Of a stretch of 32,036 nt of DNA, positions 10,343 through 22,900 are shown one piece after another. Below the pieces are notes generated by a model. It made no database searches. It worked only from the letters and a program-made list of their open reading frames with translations, and had not been told where the DNA came from. This DNA is from Chara braunii. Lineage: Eukaryota > Streptophyta > Charophyceae > Charales > Characeae. Positions within the stretch are counted from its first letter, which is position 1, and each line of letters begins with the position of its first letter. The position numbers and the translations under genes were made by a program. The stretch covers positions 1,808,939-1,840,974 of the forward strand of contig BFEA01000132.1 of NCBI GenBank assembly GCA_003427395.1, given 5' to 3'.

Positions 10343-10845
10343 AAAGCAAAAATCCTGGAAACATAGCAGTTTTCACCGTTTCGGTGAAAATTTCGCCAAA
10401 AATGACACCACCTAGCCCCATTTCCAACATTCCAGACAAAACGGTACAAACATGGAAAGTGCCCAGCAATGCCCTGTGTTAGTGAGAGCTGATTATCTGT
10501 AAAACTGTTGAGCTGGTGGGATGTCATAGTCGGTCGGCGATGTCCGCAACTGGTAGTGGTGCAACGTTGCATTGAACTTAGAAATGGTTTCGAGGAAGTG
10601 TGCCTAGCTTGAGTTTTAATTTGGTGGGGTTCGGGGCTTCTTTGGCAGCTTGTCAGTGCGCAGGTCGTGTGGGGAATATGCATGCTGGCTTTTATGTTCA
10701 GGATGTCTCTCTCCATGCATTTATGTGCCATGAACTCTTAGGGTGTTCAGGTTTCTGCCTCATTAGGGCTTTTCAGACATTCTGCCTCACATGTGATGTC
10801 CTTCTGTTCCGTCCATTTGTGCTCGTTGGCTTCTTCTTTCTCCAG
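10343..10845. other. Between retrotransposon and first recognised exon
   Basis: Probably intron sequence ending in the acceptor TTCTTTCTCCAG at 10845. It contains a 9-bp perfect hairpin, TTTTCACCG (10370-10378) and CGGTGAAAA (10382-10390). No exon was recognised in it. Confidence 0.45.
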
Positions 10846-10929
10846 GAACCGTTGGTATACTGTCCACCGCCTGGTGCCATGGAATCGTATCGCAATGCAG
10901 TGGAGGGTGAGCAGGCAGAGCTGGATTCG
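10846..10929 (+). CDS. EAF1-like exon a (PGAMESYR block)
   Basis: 28 codons, phase 0 at both ends, acceptor TCTCCAG and donor GTACGT. It encodes [14 protein letters not shown], corresponding to the LPGAMETYR region that follows the HSA domain in plant EAF1. Earlier exons must exist, since this one has no start. Confidence 0.8.
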
Positions 10930-13900
10930 GTACGTATTGTGAACTGTCATCGTATTCATGTGCTGTGTCATGGAGTGACAGGATGGGCAGGAAGGCGGGA
11001 GGGTGGAGCTCTTGATATGTGATGGGTTTGGTTGGTTGCACCGTGTGACGTGGTTTCAAATCTCTTTCTGAAATACGTCTGATGTTGAGGATGTTTGCAT
11101 GGATGACGTTGTGGAAGTCTGAAATTCACGAGTTCTGCTTGTGCATGGTGAATCTGCATGGACACGTCTTGTTAACATTTCTGCTGGGTGCTGTGCTCTG
11201 TTTTTGCTCTGCGGGTGCCTATGGTAGCTGCGTGAGAAGAAGATTCGGGAACAGCTAACAGTCCTGGAGGTGCAGGCGATTGCAGATGAAGGCATGGCTC
11301 ATGTAGGAGATGCCATGGGGATTGGGCAGGGGAGCTTTGGAGAAGGGCTTGGAGCGGCAGGAAGGAGTTCTCAGTCAACGATGCCAATGTGCGCAGGTGT
11401 TCCTGGCTGTGGCACCACTCTCAGCGCTGATGAGCAGGAGTCTCAGTACCTCTACCAGCCAAGGCCCGGAGGAATGAGTATGCCGGGAATGCCTGGTATG
11501 GTCATGTTTTCGAAGAAGAAGAGGAAGAAGAGTAGGAAAGGACAGGTCCCTAGATTACCAGAGGGTCTTGCTCCTGCAGTCTCACCTCCAAGGCCATTGC
11601 CACCACGCACATCCTTGGTAAACGTTAGCACCAAAACTCCGGCGTTGGGAGGACTGACTCCTCCTGTCTCCTCCTCGGCAACTGGGAAGAGGTCACACAT
11701 GAGTTTGTCCAGCGGTCTTGGTGGTACGATGGTTCTTCCGAAACGGATGAGGAGTGCCAGGGGTCCTGTCATTGGATCAATGGAGAGGCAGAATGGAAGT
11801 GCTGTACCCCCATCTCCTGTTGGTACACTTGGCGGAGTGGCATCTGGGGGGCATGGGTCGTTGCCTGGTGGAGCTGGGATGTTGAGCACATCAGATCTGT
11901 CAACTGGAAGTGAGAGGGGACCAGTTGTGTTTGGGGGGTCGTCGTCTGAGGTTAAGAGTGAGGGGGGAGTAAATCTTGATGCTTGTGGTGGAGGTGGCAG
12001 CAGCGGTTGTGCAGCTCCATCCACTCCTGGTATTGGAATAAGACGAGACGTCATCAGCGGGATAGGAACCAGCACTGCTGTCAGTACTGCTCCAACTACG
12101 GCTGCGAATTCGGCGGTGCAGACCAGTGCATCCTTGGGCGGTGGGGAGGGGAATACGGGCATAATTTGGGGAAGAGACAAGGGGACAAAGAAGAAGAAGC
12201 AGAGGATTTCTGTCACACCAGAGAGGGAGTGGCCAGCTTCCGTGGATGGACCTGGTGTACCAAGTTTGGCAGGGGCTGGGAAGAAGTCTATCAAGGTATT
12301 TATGCATTCACAACACTGTTGCTGCTCGTAATTCAATTCCTGTCTGGCAGCTCTCTCTGCAATCTTCATGCTCCTTTCTGTCTTCTCTTCATATAAGGAA
12401 TGCAATTTGTCTTTTTCGAACTCCGATGTTCATGCTTCAGCTGACCTGGTTCTGTAGCCTCCAGGCTTTTGGTATGTCACAGTAGTTGGAGCATTGCTAG
12501 TAGCTAATTGTTATCATAATTACGATCTTACCTCTAGCTGTCTGTACGATTCTTGTTCATGGAGAAATAGGAAAACACACAGCACGGAGTTGTTTATTCA
12601 TATCATGCACTGCTTTCAGAATTGTTATACTCTTATCGTTCACTGTCTTTGGTCATCTGGATTGTTATTGTCGTCTATGTCATTGGCCTTGACCTGTCTC
12701 AGTGTATGGTGTGTAAGGAATTGGTACTGATTGCGAAGTATTTACGTGCTTAATTGTTGGACAAGCTACTCGATGTTCTCTTGTCGGTTCATGTTGTTGT
12801 GTCCGATTGGTTGCATTTGCTGTAATGTGTGAGAGCTGACTCCATAGCAGCTGTTCAGTTGAGTTTTTTGTGTGATGTGGGAAACTGGAACTGAGTGAGC
12901 AAAAACGCGCGGATGTGTGAGTATAGGCCAGGTCCCCTGTGCAGCCGACTTGGCCACCGCCACCGGTCATTCAGTCGCCGGAGGATGAAGTACAGACCTG
13001 GGGAAAACCGCAAACCGTCACCGTTGCCAGCAGTGGGGTGTTGTCGCATCCTCCGCCACCCGAGGTAGGGTATGGCTTGCCTGCCAGCGATGTGCACCTG
13101 TGCTTGCACACATGAATGGGCATGTTTTATGTGGTGACTCAATTCATTTGACAACATTGTGTTGTCGTACGCTATCATTTTAGAAGTGTTTTGACACAAT
13201 TTTGCTCCATCCATATTGAGCTCTCAGAGGGACTCCAGCCTTGCTGGCTCTGTGCATGTTCGAGTTCCTATGTTATCGCCCTACTTGATAGTTGTCTACC
13301 CATGTCGTTCTCAATTGCTGGGAATCGATCTTTGCTAGAGTGCTTGCAATTGATGGTGATGATGGTTTGAACTGATCTTTCTGTCGACGGTTTGATGCAA
13401 CTCCCAGTTTCCCCTATGTTTCTTGCTGTCCATCTCCATGCTGTAGGTCCTGTTGATTCGTATAGCAGTCTCAGGGCATGCTGACATCCATGCCGACATC
13501 CTTGCATTGTTGGGAAAGCATGTATGCTAGAGTCCACCCGTGTCAGTTGATATGTTGTGTATGAGTATGCCTTTAATTGTTGGGAAAGCATATATGGTGG
13601 AGTGCACATGTACATGTTGATGTGCTGTGAATGAGAACTGTGAAATGTCATGTCTGCTATTGGACGTTTCCTCCAACTGTTTGTGAAATTTTTTTTTTTC
13701 TCTATCGAGTCTATTCCTCTTTCTGCTTTATATAGTGACCCGTTTGTAAACAGTTTTATAACTATCGAGTGAGACTGAGATAGCATTCTTTGCGACAAGG
13801 GATAATCCATAAGAAGTCTGTCAGAAAGTTGTTTCATACATGGACTCCCGCCCAAAAAAGAACAAGTGGCATGTGATCAAGATTTGTCCTCCCGGTGATC

Positions 13901-16900
13901 GTTTCTTCTGCCATTTTTTTCACTCTGGAATCTGCATGAGAACTGGGAGCATTCAAAAAAAAAAAAAAAAAAAAACCCAGCCATTAGAGAGGGCGTATTC
14001 CTATGCAGTGCTTGACAAAAGTGGCCAAAAGCAGTCCGCCGTCTGCTCGTCAATTGCCATGCATAATATTGAAGTTTCCACTGCTGCATACCTCTCAACG
14101 GCGATGGGGTAATACCGCTATACACCAATTTTTTGGCAATTTAATGTTTTCGCTTTTGCGTAAGACTCAATGTCCGTGCAGCTGTCTTTTGTGGCGTTAC
14201 GATTTCCTTTGTATTTCATTTCTGTATTGCTATTTTAAAATGCAGAAGCATGTGTGCCAGCTTGAGATCAGTGCACATGACTCACCTCTGGTGCAACGTT
14301 CGTTTGTCACCCTGTGATTTCTTCTGCAGTTATTTTGCTTCTTTTCCAAATCGCTACGTTAACATTTGTGATAGCTTGCAAAACTAGATGCTATATAGTA
14401 TGGTGTAAATGCATGGCACACGCCAATGAGTGGCGCACGGCGTGCATCGCCATACAGCAGGTGGTCATGTGGGCTGATGTGGGCTGATTTCTATTACAGC
14501 ACATTTGGCAGGCCCCCGCAAAAGTGAATATGGCTGCTATGAGCCACCTGGCTTGTGGTTAAGCACCCTCTACCACTCGAGAAATGAGGCCAACCCCTGC
14601 GGGGCGTACAAAGGAAGCTGTGGCTGTCAGACTGCCAATCCAGCCTTCTGGTTTCCAGGGCGACCATGAAAGGTAGGGGATTGGTGGTGGGATCTTAGCA
14701 CCCAAAGTCTGTCTGCGCGATGCAGAGATTCCATGGCATCTTGACAACTACGTCCTGGCCTGACTCCATAAGAGTGAGGTTCAAAACGGGCTTTCCATTC
14801 GGGTTCTGTCGGTGGTTCGAGTCCACTTCTAAACGGGCAACATCAAATCGCAGTCACGCATGTGCACAAGGAGCTTGGAAGTATGCTGCTGCAAGACATG
14901 CATTCTGCAGAAAGGATATGCAGGCATAACCTGGGAGGCCGTGCCCCTAGGCCCTTCTGATAAGTAGTTTGTTTGCTTGCCAGCAAAGGCTCAAGATGTG
15001 CCCTACTGTACGTAAAATGTGTGTGCACGACCTCACTGCGCTTAAACCACGGGCACCTTTCCCAATCATATCATTCTGTTCAGACATGGCCGTTAATGCA
15101 CCACAGTTTTCGGGGCTCGGCCTATTGGGACGAAATGGCTGGCGGCTCCAGGCGAAAATATGAAAAACAGGCCTCCCCGCGCCAGTTTGTTTTGTATTGG
15201 TCCATCAGCTGTGACCCAGTGACAATACAGTCCTGAGCTGCGTGCGATTTCACAGGCCGCAGAGGCCATAAACACACTAGGACTTCCTTGACATAACCCA
15301 CTCATCATATCAATCTTTCTCTGTCTTGCTGTTGCAGCTATTACCATATTAAGCTGCACGTTAGTGCGGTTGCTTTGTGAGGCCTACATCAATTAATACC
15401 CATAGTACATAGACAGTTACAAAGACAGTGGTTAAAAACAGGGTTGCCATAATGTTTGTTTTGCGATTCATGGTTTGAACTCAGTGCGTGCTTGTCGTCG
15501 GTTCTCAGTGTTCAGCACTGCTTAGCACTGAGAAACCAGGAAGGAACAACACCTACAAGGTGGTGACGGGTGCGAGAAATAGTGCTCAGGTGTGCATTTA
15601 AGAGCTGATGTCGTGGGAAATGACCGTCTGCTGTGTTTTCAACAGCCCAATGGAGGCAACTTTCTGCTAATCAGTTCATAGCTTGTCCCTATGGTCCAAC
15701 TGTTCTAGAAATGATTGCAGCAATTAACCTGTCTGTTGGTCGATAGCCAGGATCACGTCATGACTATTTAGGTAACGTCATGGTTAAGTCCTGGTTTGCT
15801 GTGCCTGCACCATGGAAGAAGTGGTCACGCCTATTTAGGCAAGGTCACGAGTATTTAGGTAAGGTCATGTTGTAAGGTCATGGTGCAATGTGCATGCACC
15901 GCAGAACCTTTGTGGAACTTGTCTGTGCCGAAGTGGACACCGAACGTGTGGGCGAAGGCAGCAGCTGAGATTGCACAGCCCTTCCCCAAATCAATACTTG
16001 GGGTGTCAGTCCTACCTTCTTGAAAATGTTTTGTTCATCGCATCTGAGTGATGTGCCAAAGAAAAACAATGGGGATAGCCAGTGTGGACTGTTCCCCGAG
16101 GCCAGTACCAGCCCTTCCAATTAAAATTTTCAGCTGTGCTGTATACACGCAGTGAGCGAAACAAGTAAACTTAGCTAACCTTCCAAGGGCGGTCAGGTTT
16201 CCCAAGCAAGAAGCCCTTTAAGAGCACCTACCGACCTTCCCACTTGGAATTTTGCATGGTGTGGCACACATTCGCTCTGCATGTGAAAAAGGAATAATGT
16301 GGGAGGGTGGCACTCATGTATGAAATTATGAATTGAAATTTGCATACTGTGCATGCTCTTCCCTGGTCGACTCTATTGCCGCACCTCTATCACGACCTTC
16401 TTCATTGCGGTCTTTTTTTTCTTCTTTTTCCGTTGTGAGTGCGTAAAGTCCGGACACCTGTTCCCTGTTCTCCTTCTCCATCGCCTTCACGGTGCAAGGT
16501 TGCAGGTGCTGCATCTGCCTCACCACAGTGTAGGCAAAACCCAACAAGCTCATGCTCTGAGATCTCCGCTTTGGGTGTAACACCTAACCCTATGTATCGA
16601 CAGGAATTGAACGCGTGCTCCGTCTGTCAAGATTGACAGGAGTGTGTCATTTAGCCAGCTTGCAGGTAACGCGATGCCCTGTATCTGCCTCGCTACAATG
16701 CAGGCAAAACTCAACAAGCTCATGCTCTGAGATCTCCACTTTGGGTCTAACCCCTAACACTATGTATCGACAGGAATTGAACGCATGCTCTATCTATCAA
16801 GATTTGCAGAAGTGAGCCATTTAGCCACCTTACAGGTAAGGTGATGTGCTATTCAGTGTCTAGGCTTGACCATTTTGGATTACATGTACGCTTGGTCAGG

Positions 16901-19900
16901 AGGACTTGACCAACAGTGCCGGTCTCTGCTTTGTACCCCTTGCAGTTGAAGGTGAAGACGGAGCAATTTCTGGAAGATGCGTCAGCTGTCAATCCAGAGT
17001 CTTCGGCAGGCGCGGGTGCAAGTGTACCAGGTGTGGGTGCATAACTGAGATCCTTCCTCCCTAGAACTTGACCTCCTGTCGTGTGCCCTGTTGTTTGTGA
17101 ATTTTCGAACTGGGCGTCGGAAGTTACGTCACCCATTAACACAGATTCTTCGATGCGTGGGGGTGAACATGTGAACGTTGTAGTACGGTTGTACATATTC
17201 CAAACTCGTGTGGATAGAAATGTATCAAGTTGTATGGGTTTTGGACTGGCGTGGGTGGAAATTTGAAAGTGCGTGGGTTTCACACTCTGGTGGGTGGGGA
17301 CATAAGTAGAATTTGTGAGGGACCAGGTAGGGTATTCAGTAAGACTGGTAGGCCCAGAAGGGTGCTGTCCGCCAGGTCCATATGGCCCAGGGCCGAACGT
17401 ATATAGCTTTTAGCAGTAGGTTCAGGTCCTGCAGGGAGAGATCAGTCCAAAGTGATGTTCCCACCGGAAGGAGGGAACACCTGGTCGGCCTAGTGCACAC
17501 AGCGGAGGCCAGGAAGGTAGGGAGAGCAAGAGCATGGCAAAGACCTACTTGGGGACTGGAAGCAAGGGTATATCATTCGGTGCAATTAGTAGTCTGCTTG
17601 TTCACTCGACAGTCCTGCTCGTTCCAAGAGGGAGAGTGAGGCGGACCGCTGGGGTGAAGGAGCTGAGGGTTGGAAGTAGTAGAGCATGGCCATGGAGTAG
17701 GTGCAGGAGGAGGTGGGAGTCATCCTAGCCTATGGATGTAGAGGGAGAAGACCTCCAAGTCGGGCTACAGAGTATGAAGGAGGGGTGAACCAACAAGGAG
17801 ATTTACCTTTGGCTACGGTGGACCACCGTATGCCCCTGCTGGGGCACCTGTTGAACATGGACGGTCCACCATAGCAAGTAGCCACACCAAGCAGAGTAAC
17901 AAGGGGGAAAAAAGGCACTGGGAGTAAGGTGGATCATTCAAACATTATTACTGAAATACATGTTTACACCGGTACTAGAGAGGAAGGGAGTGATTATGTA
18001 AGAGTGATGATAGTGGTGAAGTGAGGAGAGAAATGGCATCGAGAGGAAGGGGGTGATTATGTGGGTGATGATGACGGCGGAGAAGTGAGGAGAGAGATAG
18101 CATTGGTTCAAGCTTGCGCTGTTTACCATGCAGAAGTGTGGAGAGAGATGGCATTGGTTCAAGCTTGCGCTCTTTATGTTTTTCTTTCCGTAATTCTTCC
18201 TCTCTCCGGATCTCGTTCTTCTTCTTGTTGAGTTTCTTTTAATATTATTGTCTCAGATTTGAGTTTTGCTTCAGGAAATGAACAGGAAGATAACATAAGA
18301 ATGAATTCTTCTTCTCTCCCGATCTCATTCTTCTTATTGTTGAGTTGCTTTTATAAGCTTTAAATTTTACTGTTATTGTCTCGGATTTGAGTTTTGCTTT
18401 AGGAAATGAACAGGAATATAACATAAGAATGAAATAGGTTTCAACTTTTAAGCTGTGTAGCATGGTTTTCGCATTCGGTGACCAATGTGAATGTGCTTCA
18501 AAACCCTCAGAAAAATGTGAAAAAAATATATGTTTTGACAGTTATGTAGAATGATAATACAAACAACTTTTGCCTGGGAGGCATATCCAAATTTGTAACC
18601 AAACTCGAGTTAAAAATCAAAAGCCAAAAAAAAAAAGTCATTAAAAAAAATGTTCGACGGAACATGTTCGGGAGACGTTCGGCGGAACACCCAAACATGT
18701 TCGGACGTTCGGAAAAGCCCCGAACATGTTCGGTGTGCCACACAGCTTTGGACCATTTGTCGATTTGTGCATGTCATCCTTGAGCCGGGGCCGTGCTAAT
18801 TGTCTCTGTATGGTTCCAATTTTAATGGATGTCCCGAAGGACAACAGGTTTTGAAGTTTGAACTCCTAACCTGTAGATTGGATGATCTATGTATAATGGA
18901 TCCTTCTATATCTGGTTTTGTAATGCTCGATATTTTTTAGCTTTCCGAGTCATTCGGACCCCATAAAATTCAATATTTAAAATTACTAAATTTGTTAATA
19001 GTTTTTATTTTGTTGAATGATTAGAATTACCACAAACAAAGCGGTGTTAATGATGATGATTATGAATGCACATGCAGCTTATTCAACGCGACACAGTAGC
19101 ATCTTCTGTGGACGTCTGCCAGCTCTCTCTGCCTCTGTAAAACCTGCAGAGGTATATAGGATCTCAGAATGCTTTTAAAGCTTTTTGAAACTCTGAGAAA
19201 GCATATATTTAGATTCTGACCATCGCTGGATCACGGATTGATGTAGCCACTGTTGCACGTTAGAATTCGCGAACTGTTTAGGCAGTTGGGGATTACCATC
19301 TCTGGGCGCTTTTCAGCTCCTTGGGGATCTGCTGCAAATAATACCTCCCTCTCTGGCTCCGTTTAAACCACCAGTACCTTTCCCATGTATCGGCCGTGGG
19401 CCTGAATTTGCCCTGCACACCAGAGAAAAACGAACCGATATGGACGTATCTGGCTGGCGCCGCCAGCCATTTCGCCGCTTTGGGAATTCATTCCCATGGG
19501 AGGAGTTGGGTTATACTTGAAGGAGGCATCTGAGGTTATTTGCCAAACTCTGCCATACTCGATGCCTGTTACGCTGCTTTGTAAGAGCTTACAGAGCTTA
19601 CAGTGAACAGTGGTGGTGAGAAGAGCATAACACAGCAAATTGCATAATTGAGCAGACGCTAGCTCAGCAAAGCTCATTAGGAGAATGTGAAGTGATGTCA
19701 GACAGGTGTCACTACTTGGATTGGCCTTTTTTTTTGTTTGTTTGTTTGTTTTTGGGATTGATCATTGTATCTCGCTCTTGTCGTCATTTTTAGAGTTGAG
19801 GTGCGATTCTGTGGATGTTGCTTGCTTCACCTGCAGGTGCCACTGAGACACAGAGTGGTGCTGGCATTCCTGGACGCAAGGGGAAGAAGGGGAGCACGGC

Positions 19901-22900
19901 TGGCGAGGCTGCCGCCGACCCACCGGGAGGTTTGGCAGCAGGTGGAGGATGTGTGGCGGCCGCTTCGCAAACAACTGTCAGCACGTCAGCTGCCACAGCA
20001 GGGGGAACCATCTTGCAGACTGATCTTCCCGGGCAGAAGGCCTTGAAGCCTGTGACGAGCCGAAACCTGGGCCGCAAGAACAAACCAAAAGCTCTTACGA
20101 GTCCGGTAAGTTTATGTTGTGATGGTGGAGGTTGCCGTTCTTTGCACTCGGTTGCATTCTTTCAGAGTTGTGGACAGGACGATGTTGTGTTCGTATCTAT
20201 TCTGTTTTCAACACAAATGTGATGTATAACATTGTATATCGAATAAATTTGTGTGCTCTTTTCCGGTATTCTTTCTGTCTTATAGTAGGAAAATTTAGGA
20301 CCCTGTCATTCTCCAGGTTTCCATGTGAACTCTTGTTTTAGCAAATCCTTCCATCTATCTGGTACGAGCTGTATGAGTAGTAGAAGATTTTTCAAGTACA
20401 CCCGGACCCCTTTTTCCCTCAATGGTAGGCTCAACCCAATTTTCGGTCTCCTCGTCCGAGATATCATTTATTTTCCAAACGCCCCATGCAACCCATGTCA
20501 ACTGACGATGGTCCTGGTGAGTCAAACCGCCAGCCAGTACACGGCCGCCTTGCAAGATTTCTTCATGGCTCGGGCGTCACGGCTGCAGCCCCAATTGTTT
20601 CTCTCCACGCGCTCTTCAAAGGTGCCAGACATGGTTTAATACGGCCCACAACGAACAGCATGACTCGTGTCACAACTTTCCTGACCCGATTTGATTCGTA
20701 TCCAGCACTGTCACTAAACTACAAGTGTGAGTAAGCCCTAAGCGCAAATTTGGAGGACGTTCTGACGCACATGAGGAGTGTGTTTGTTTCATTGAATCGA
20801 ACAACAGCCTTGTTGGCATGGCTCACCAAGAGGAGTTGGCGGTCCGCGATGTTATTGGAATTGCCGTATGCTATGAAATTTGATGTTCGTCACAGTAAGA
20901 TGCACCTTTTAAGGCTCGCTGTTTACTAAATTTTCTTTCCATTTTTTTCCCGGTTAATTCTTCTTCGCAGGGTCTTCCAGGGCCAGGAGTTGCAGGAGCA
21001 GCCACAGGAGCTCACACTGGAGTTCCATGGTCTCACCGCGAGGAAATGGTATGTCCTCTACCATGGGCAGCGTCGCTCATGAAATTCCAGTACAAGTTGG
21101 TAAAAAAAAAAAACAATTCAAAGTCCACCTTGTTTTCCCGCCAGCCATGTCTGCTCTTTGACAAGTGGAAACGGTTCTCTGTTTTCTAAATGGTGATCAT
21201 TGCGATTTCAACACTGTGATGTGATAGGCTTGCTGGCCACTGAATTACAAGCGGGCTAAATATGTCAGTTTTGGGGCTGTACATGCTGGTTTTATTGAGG
21301 TTAGGTATTTTTGACCGACAATTTGTAAAACATTCACATGGGATTTTGGGGTGATCATCAGATATATTCAGATGTGGATTGAAAGCAGGCCAGGGACCTG
21401 CGATTCTGCATTGTTTCTTTCAATTGAGACACTTTTTTTTTTTTTTTTTTTGGTTGGACCATTTGTCGATTGGTGCTTGTTGTTTTTGCGCAGGGGCCAT
21501 GCTAATCTTTTCTGTATCGTTCCATTTTTAACAGATGTCCCCAAGGACAACTGAGATGTTTTTATTTGTGCTCTGATAGTCTTTTTTTGCCTTTTTTGTG
21601 GGGGGGGAGGGGGGTGGTGGCATCATTTCCAAATTTCTGTATTTATTGTTTTTACTACTTTTTTAGTTTCTGGGATATGGTAGGGGAGAGTGTCAGAAGG
21701 GCAATTCATCCGGTGAACAAATGAGGCGAGGGGCTGACTGCGGTAATACAGCTCGGATGACATCCAATGGGTGAAAGCTAGAGGGCGAAAAGGGAGAGGC
21801 AATTGCTTGTGGATGGCAGCTGGCTAGTATGATGTAGGGAAGGGTCCCTCAGATTCTGAATTCCCTCAAAGATGTTTTGGCAGAAGGTGAATGAGTGTGA
21901 TGTTCCCCAGAGCTTGATAGAGTCATAGCCATGACACTGTCCCTGTTTCCTTTTTTTCCTTTTCCCTGCTGCTTTCACTCTTTTCAGCACCTCACCTAAC
22001 TGAGCAAAGGTGCTCTTCACAACAGACTGGTTTGTGCTTTGGAGATAGAGTGGTTTCGTTTTGGTTTTGTTTTCTTGCACGAGGGCACAGCAGTTGGGGC
22101 TGTGCACCACCTCTTAACAGTGTTAATGCAGTGTATGGTGTTTACGTCTCATGTGAATTACAGGAGTGAGTGCTGTTTCATGATCTCGACTCCCGCTGCG
22201 CTCATCATTTATGTCTTCCATTGCTTAAGCTATCCGATGTATGCAACTCATGCCTTTGTATGCAGGCCCTTTGCGCCTTGGTTCAAGATTTTGAATCAAA
22301 TTGGGACTTGTGCAGTGATGTTCTAAGTTCAAGCTCTCACTTGAAGGTGAGTTCTCTCCTCTTGTGTCCCTGCATGTGTGCCCATGTATCTCTACTTCCC
22401 TGTGGAATTATCTTGTTTGCTTGCGATGATGATAGAAAAAAGTGCATGTGTGTGTGTGCATGCATGTTGGGTTTTCACAGCTGTCGATTGGCAAATCTTG
22501 ATACTCTGCGTGGTGGTGGCCCCGAAAGTTTTTATTGCCCTCAGTGAGCATCGGTGCAACGGTGTGTGTGGTGTTGGGGTCAAAATTTTCAAGGCCCTCG
22601 TTGTGCAATGGCATGACATGCTGCACCTCAAAATTTCTGAGGCAGTAGCTGCCTCGTGCGACTGTTTGTGCTGCGTGCCAAAAACACCCATGAAAACGAA
22701 AAAGGGACGTTGCATAGTGTGGGCAAATGGGCAATCGTGATCTCTGCCTGACATTCATGGCCACCCCCAACCTGCCGGAATGTAACACCCCACCTCGGCC
22801 TCCGGCACAGGTGGAAATGAATGGTGAGCAGACTGAAGAATTCTCACATAACTCGACAGCAGTAAAAGTTGTGACGGGCTCATAGTATGTGACAACAACA

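Larger units (their letters stand above)
13065..16945 (+). other. Intron of EAF1-like gene (3.9 kb)
   Basis: GTAGGG to CCCCTTGCAG. It contains a 70-bp tandem duplication (13506-13643), an A21-like run (about 13956-13976), and a tRNA-like 170-bp duplication (about 16500-16840). The remainder, including 14100-16450, shows no exon or RNA that I can support. The stretch at 15131-15150 (AAATGGCTGGCGGCTCCAGG) resembles the interior of the TTAA-flanked elements, so a degraded copy may be present. Confidence 0.6.
17031..19836 (+). other. Intron of EAF1-like gene (2.8 kb)
   Basis: GTGTGG to CACCTGCAG. It contains tandem repeats at 17985-18170 and 18189-18434, an AACATGTTCGG-rich cluster (18650-18733), a U6 pseudogene (18747-18842), and one end of a TTAA-flanked element (19363). 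About 17040-17980 holds no recognised feature apart from a weak inverted repeat near 17815-17875. Confidence 0.6.

Noticed and set aside
11452-12405. Long minus-strand open frame (317 aa)
   Set aside because: Exactly antisense to the large EAF1-like exon, whose low-complexity composition keeps the opposite frame open. It has no recognisable domain.
13840-13976. Retroposed gene ending in the A-run at 13956-13976
   Set aside because: The frame before the A-run has no recognisable protein and no target duplication was seen.
14805-14832. tRNA T-arm-like GTGGTTCGAGTCCAC
   Set aside because: No acceptor, D or anticodon arm can be formed around it on either strand.
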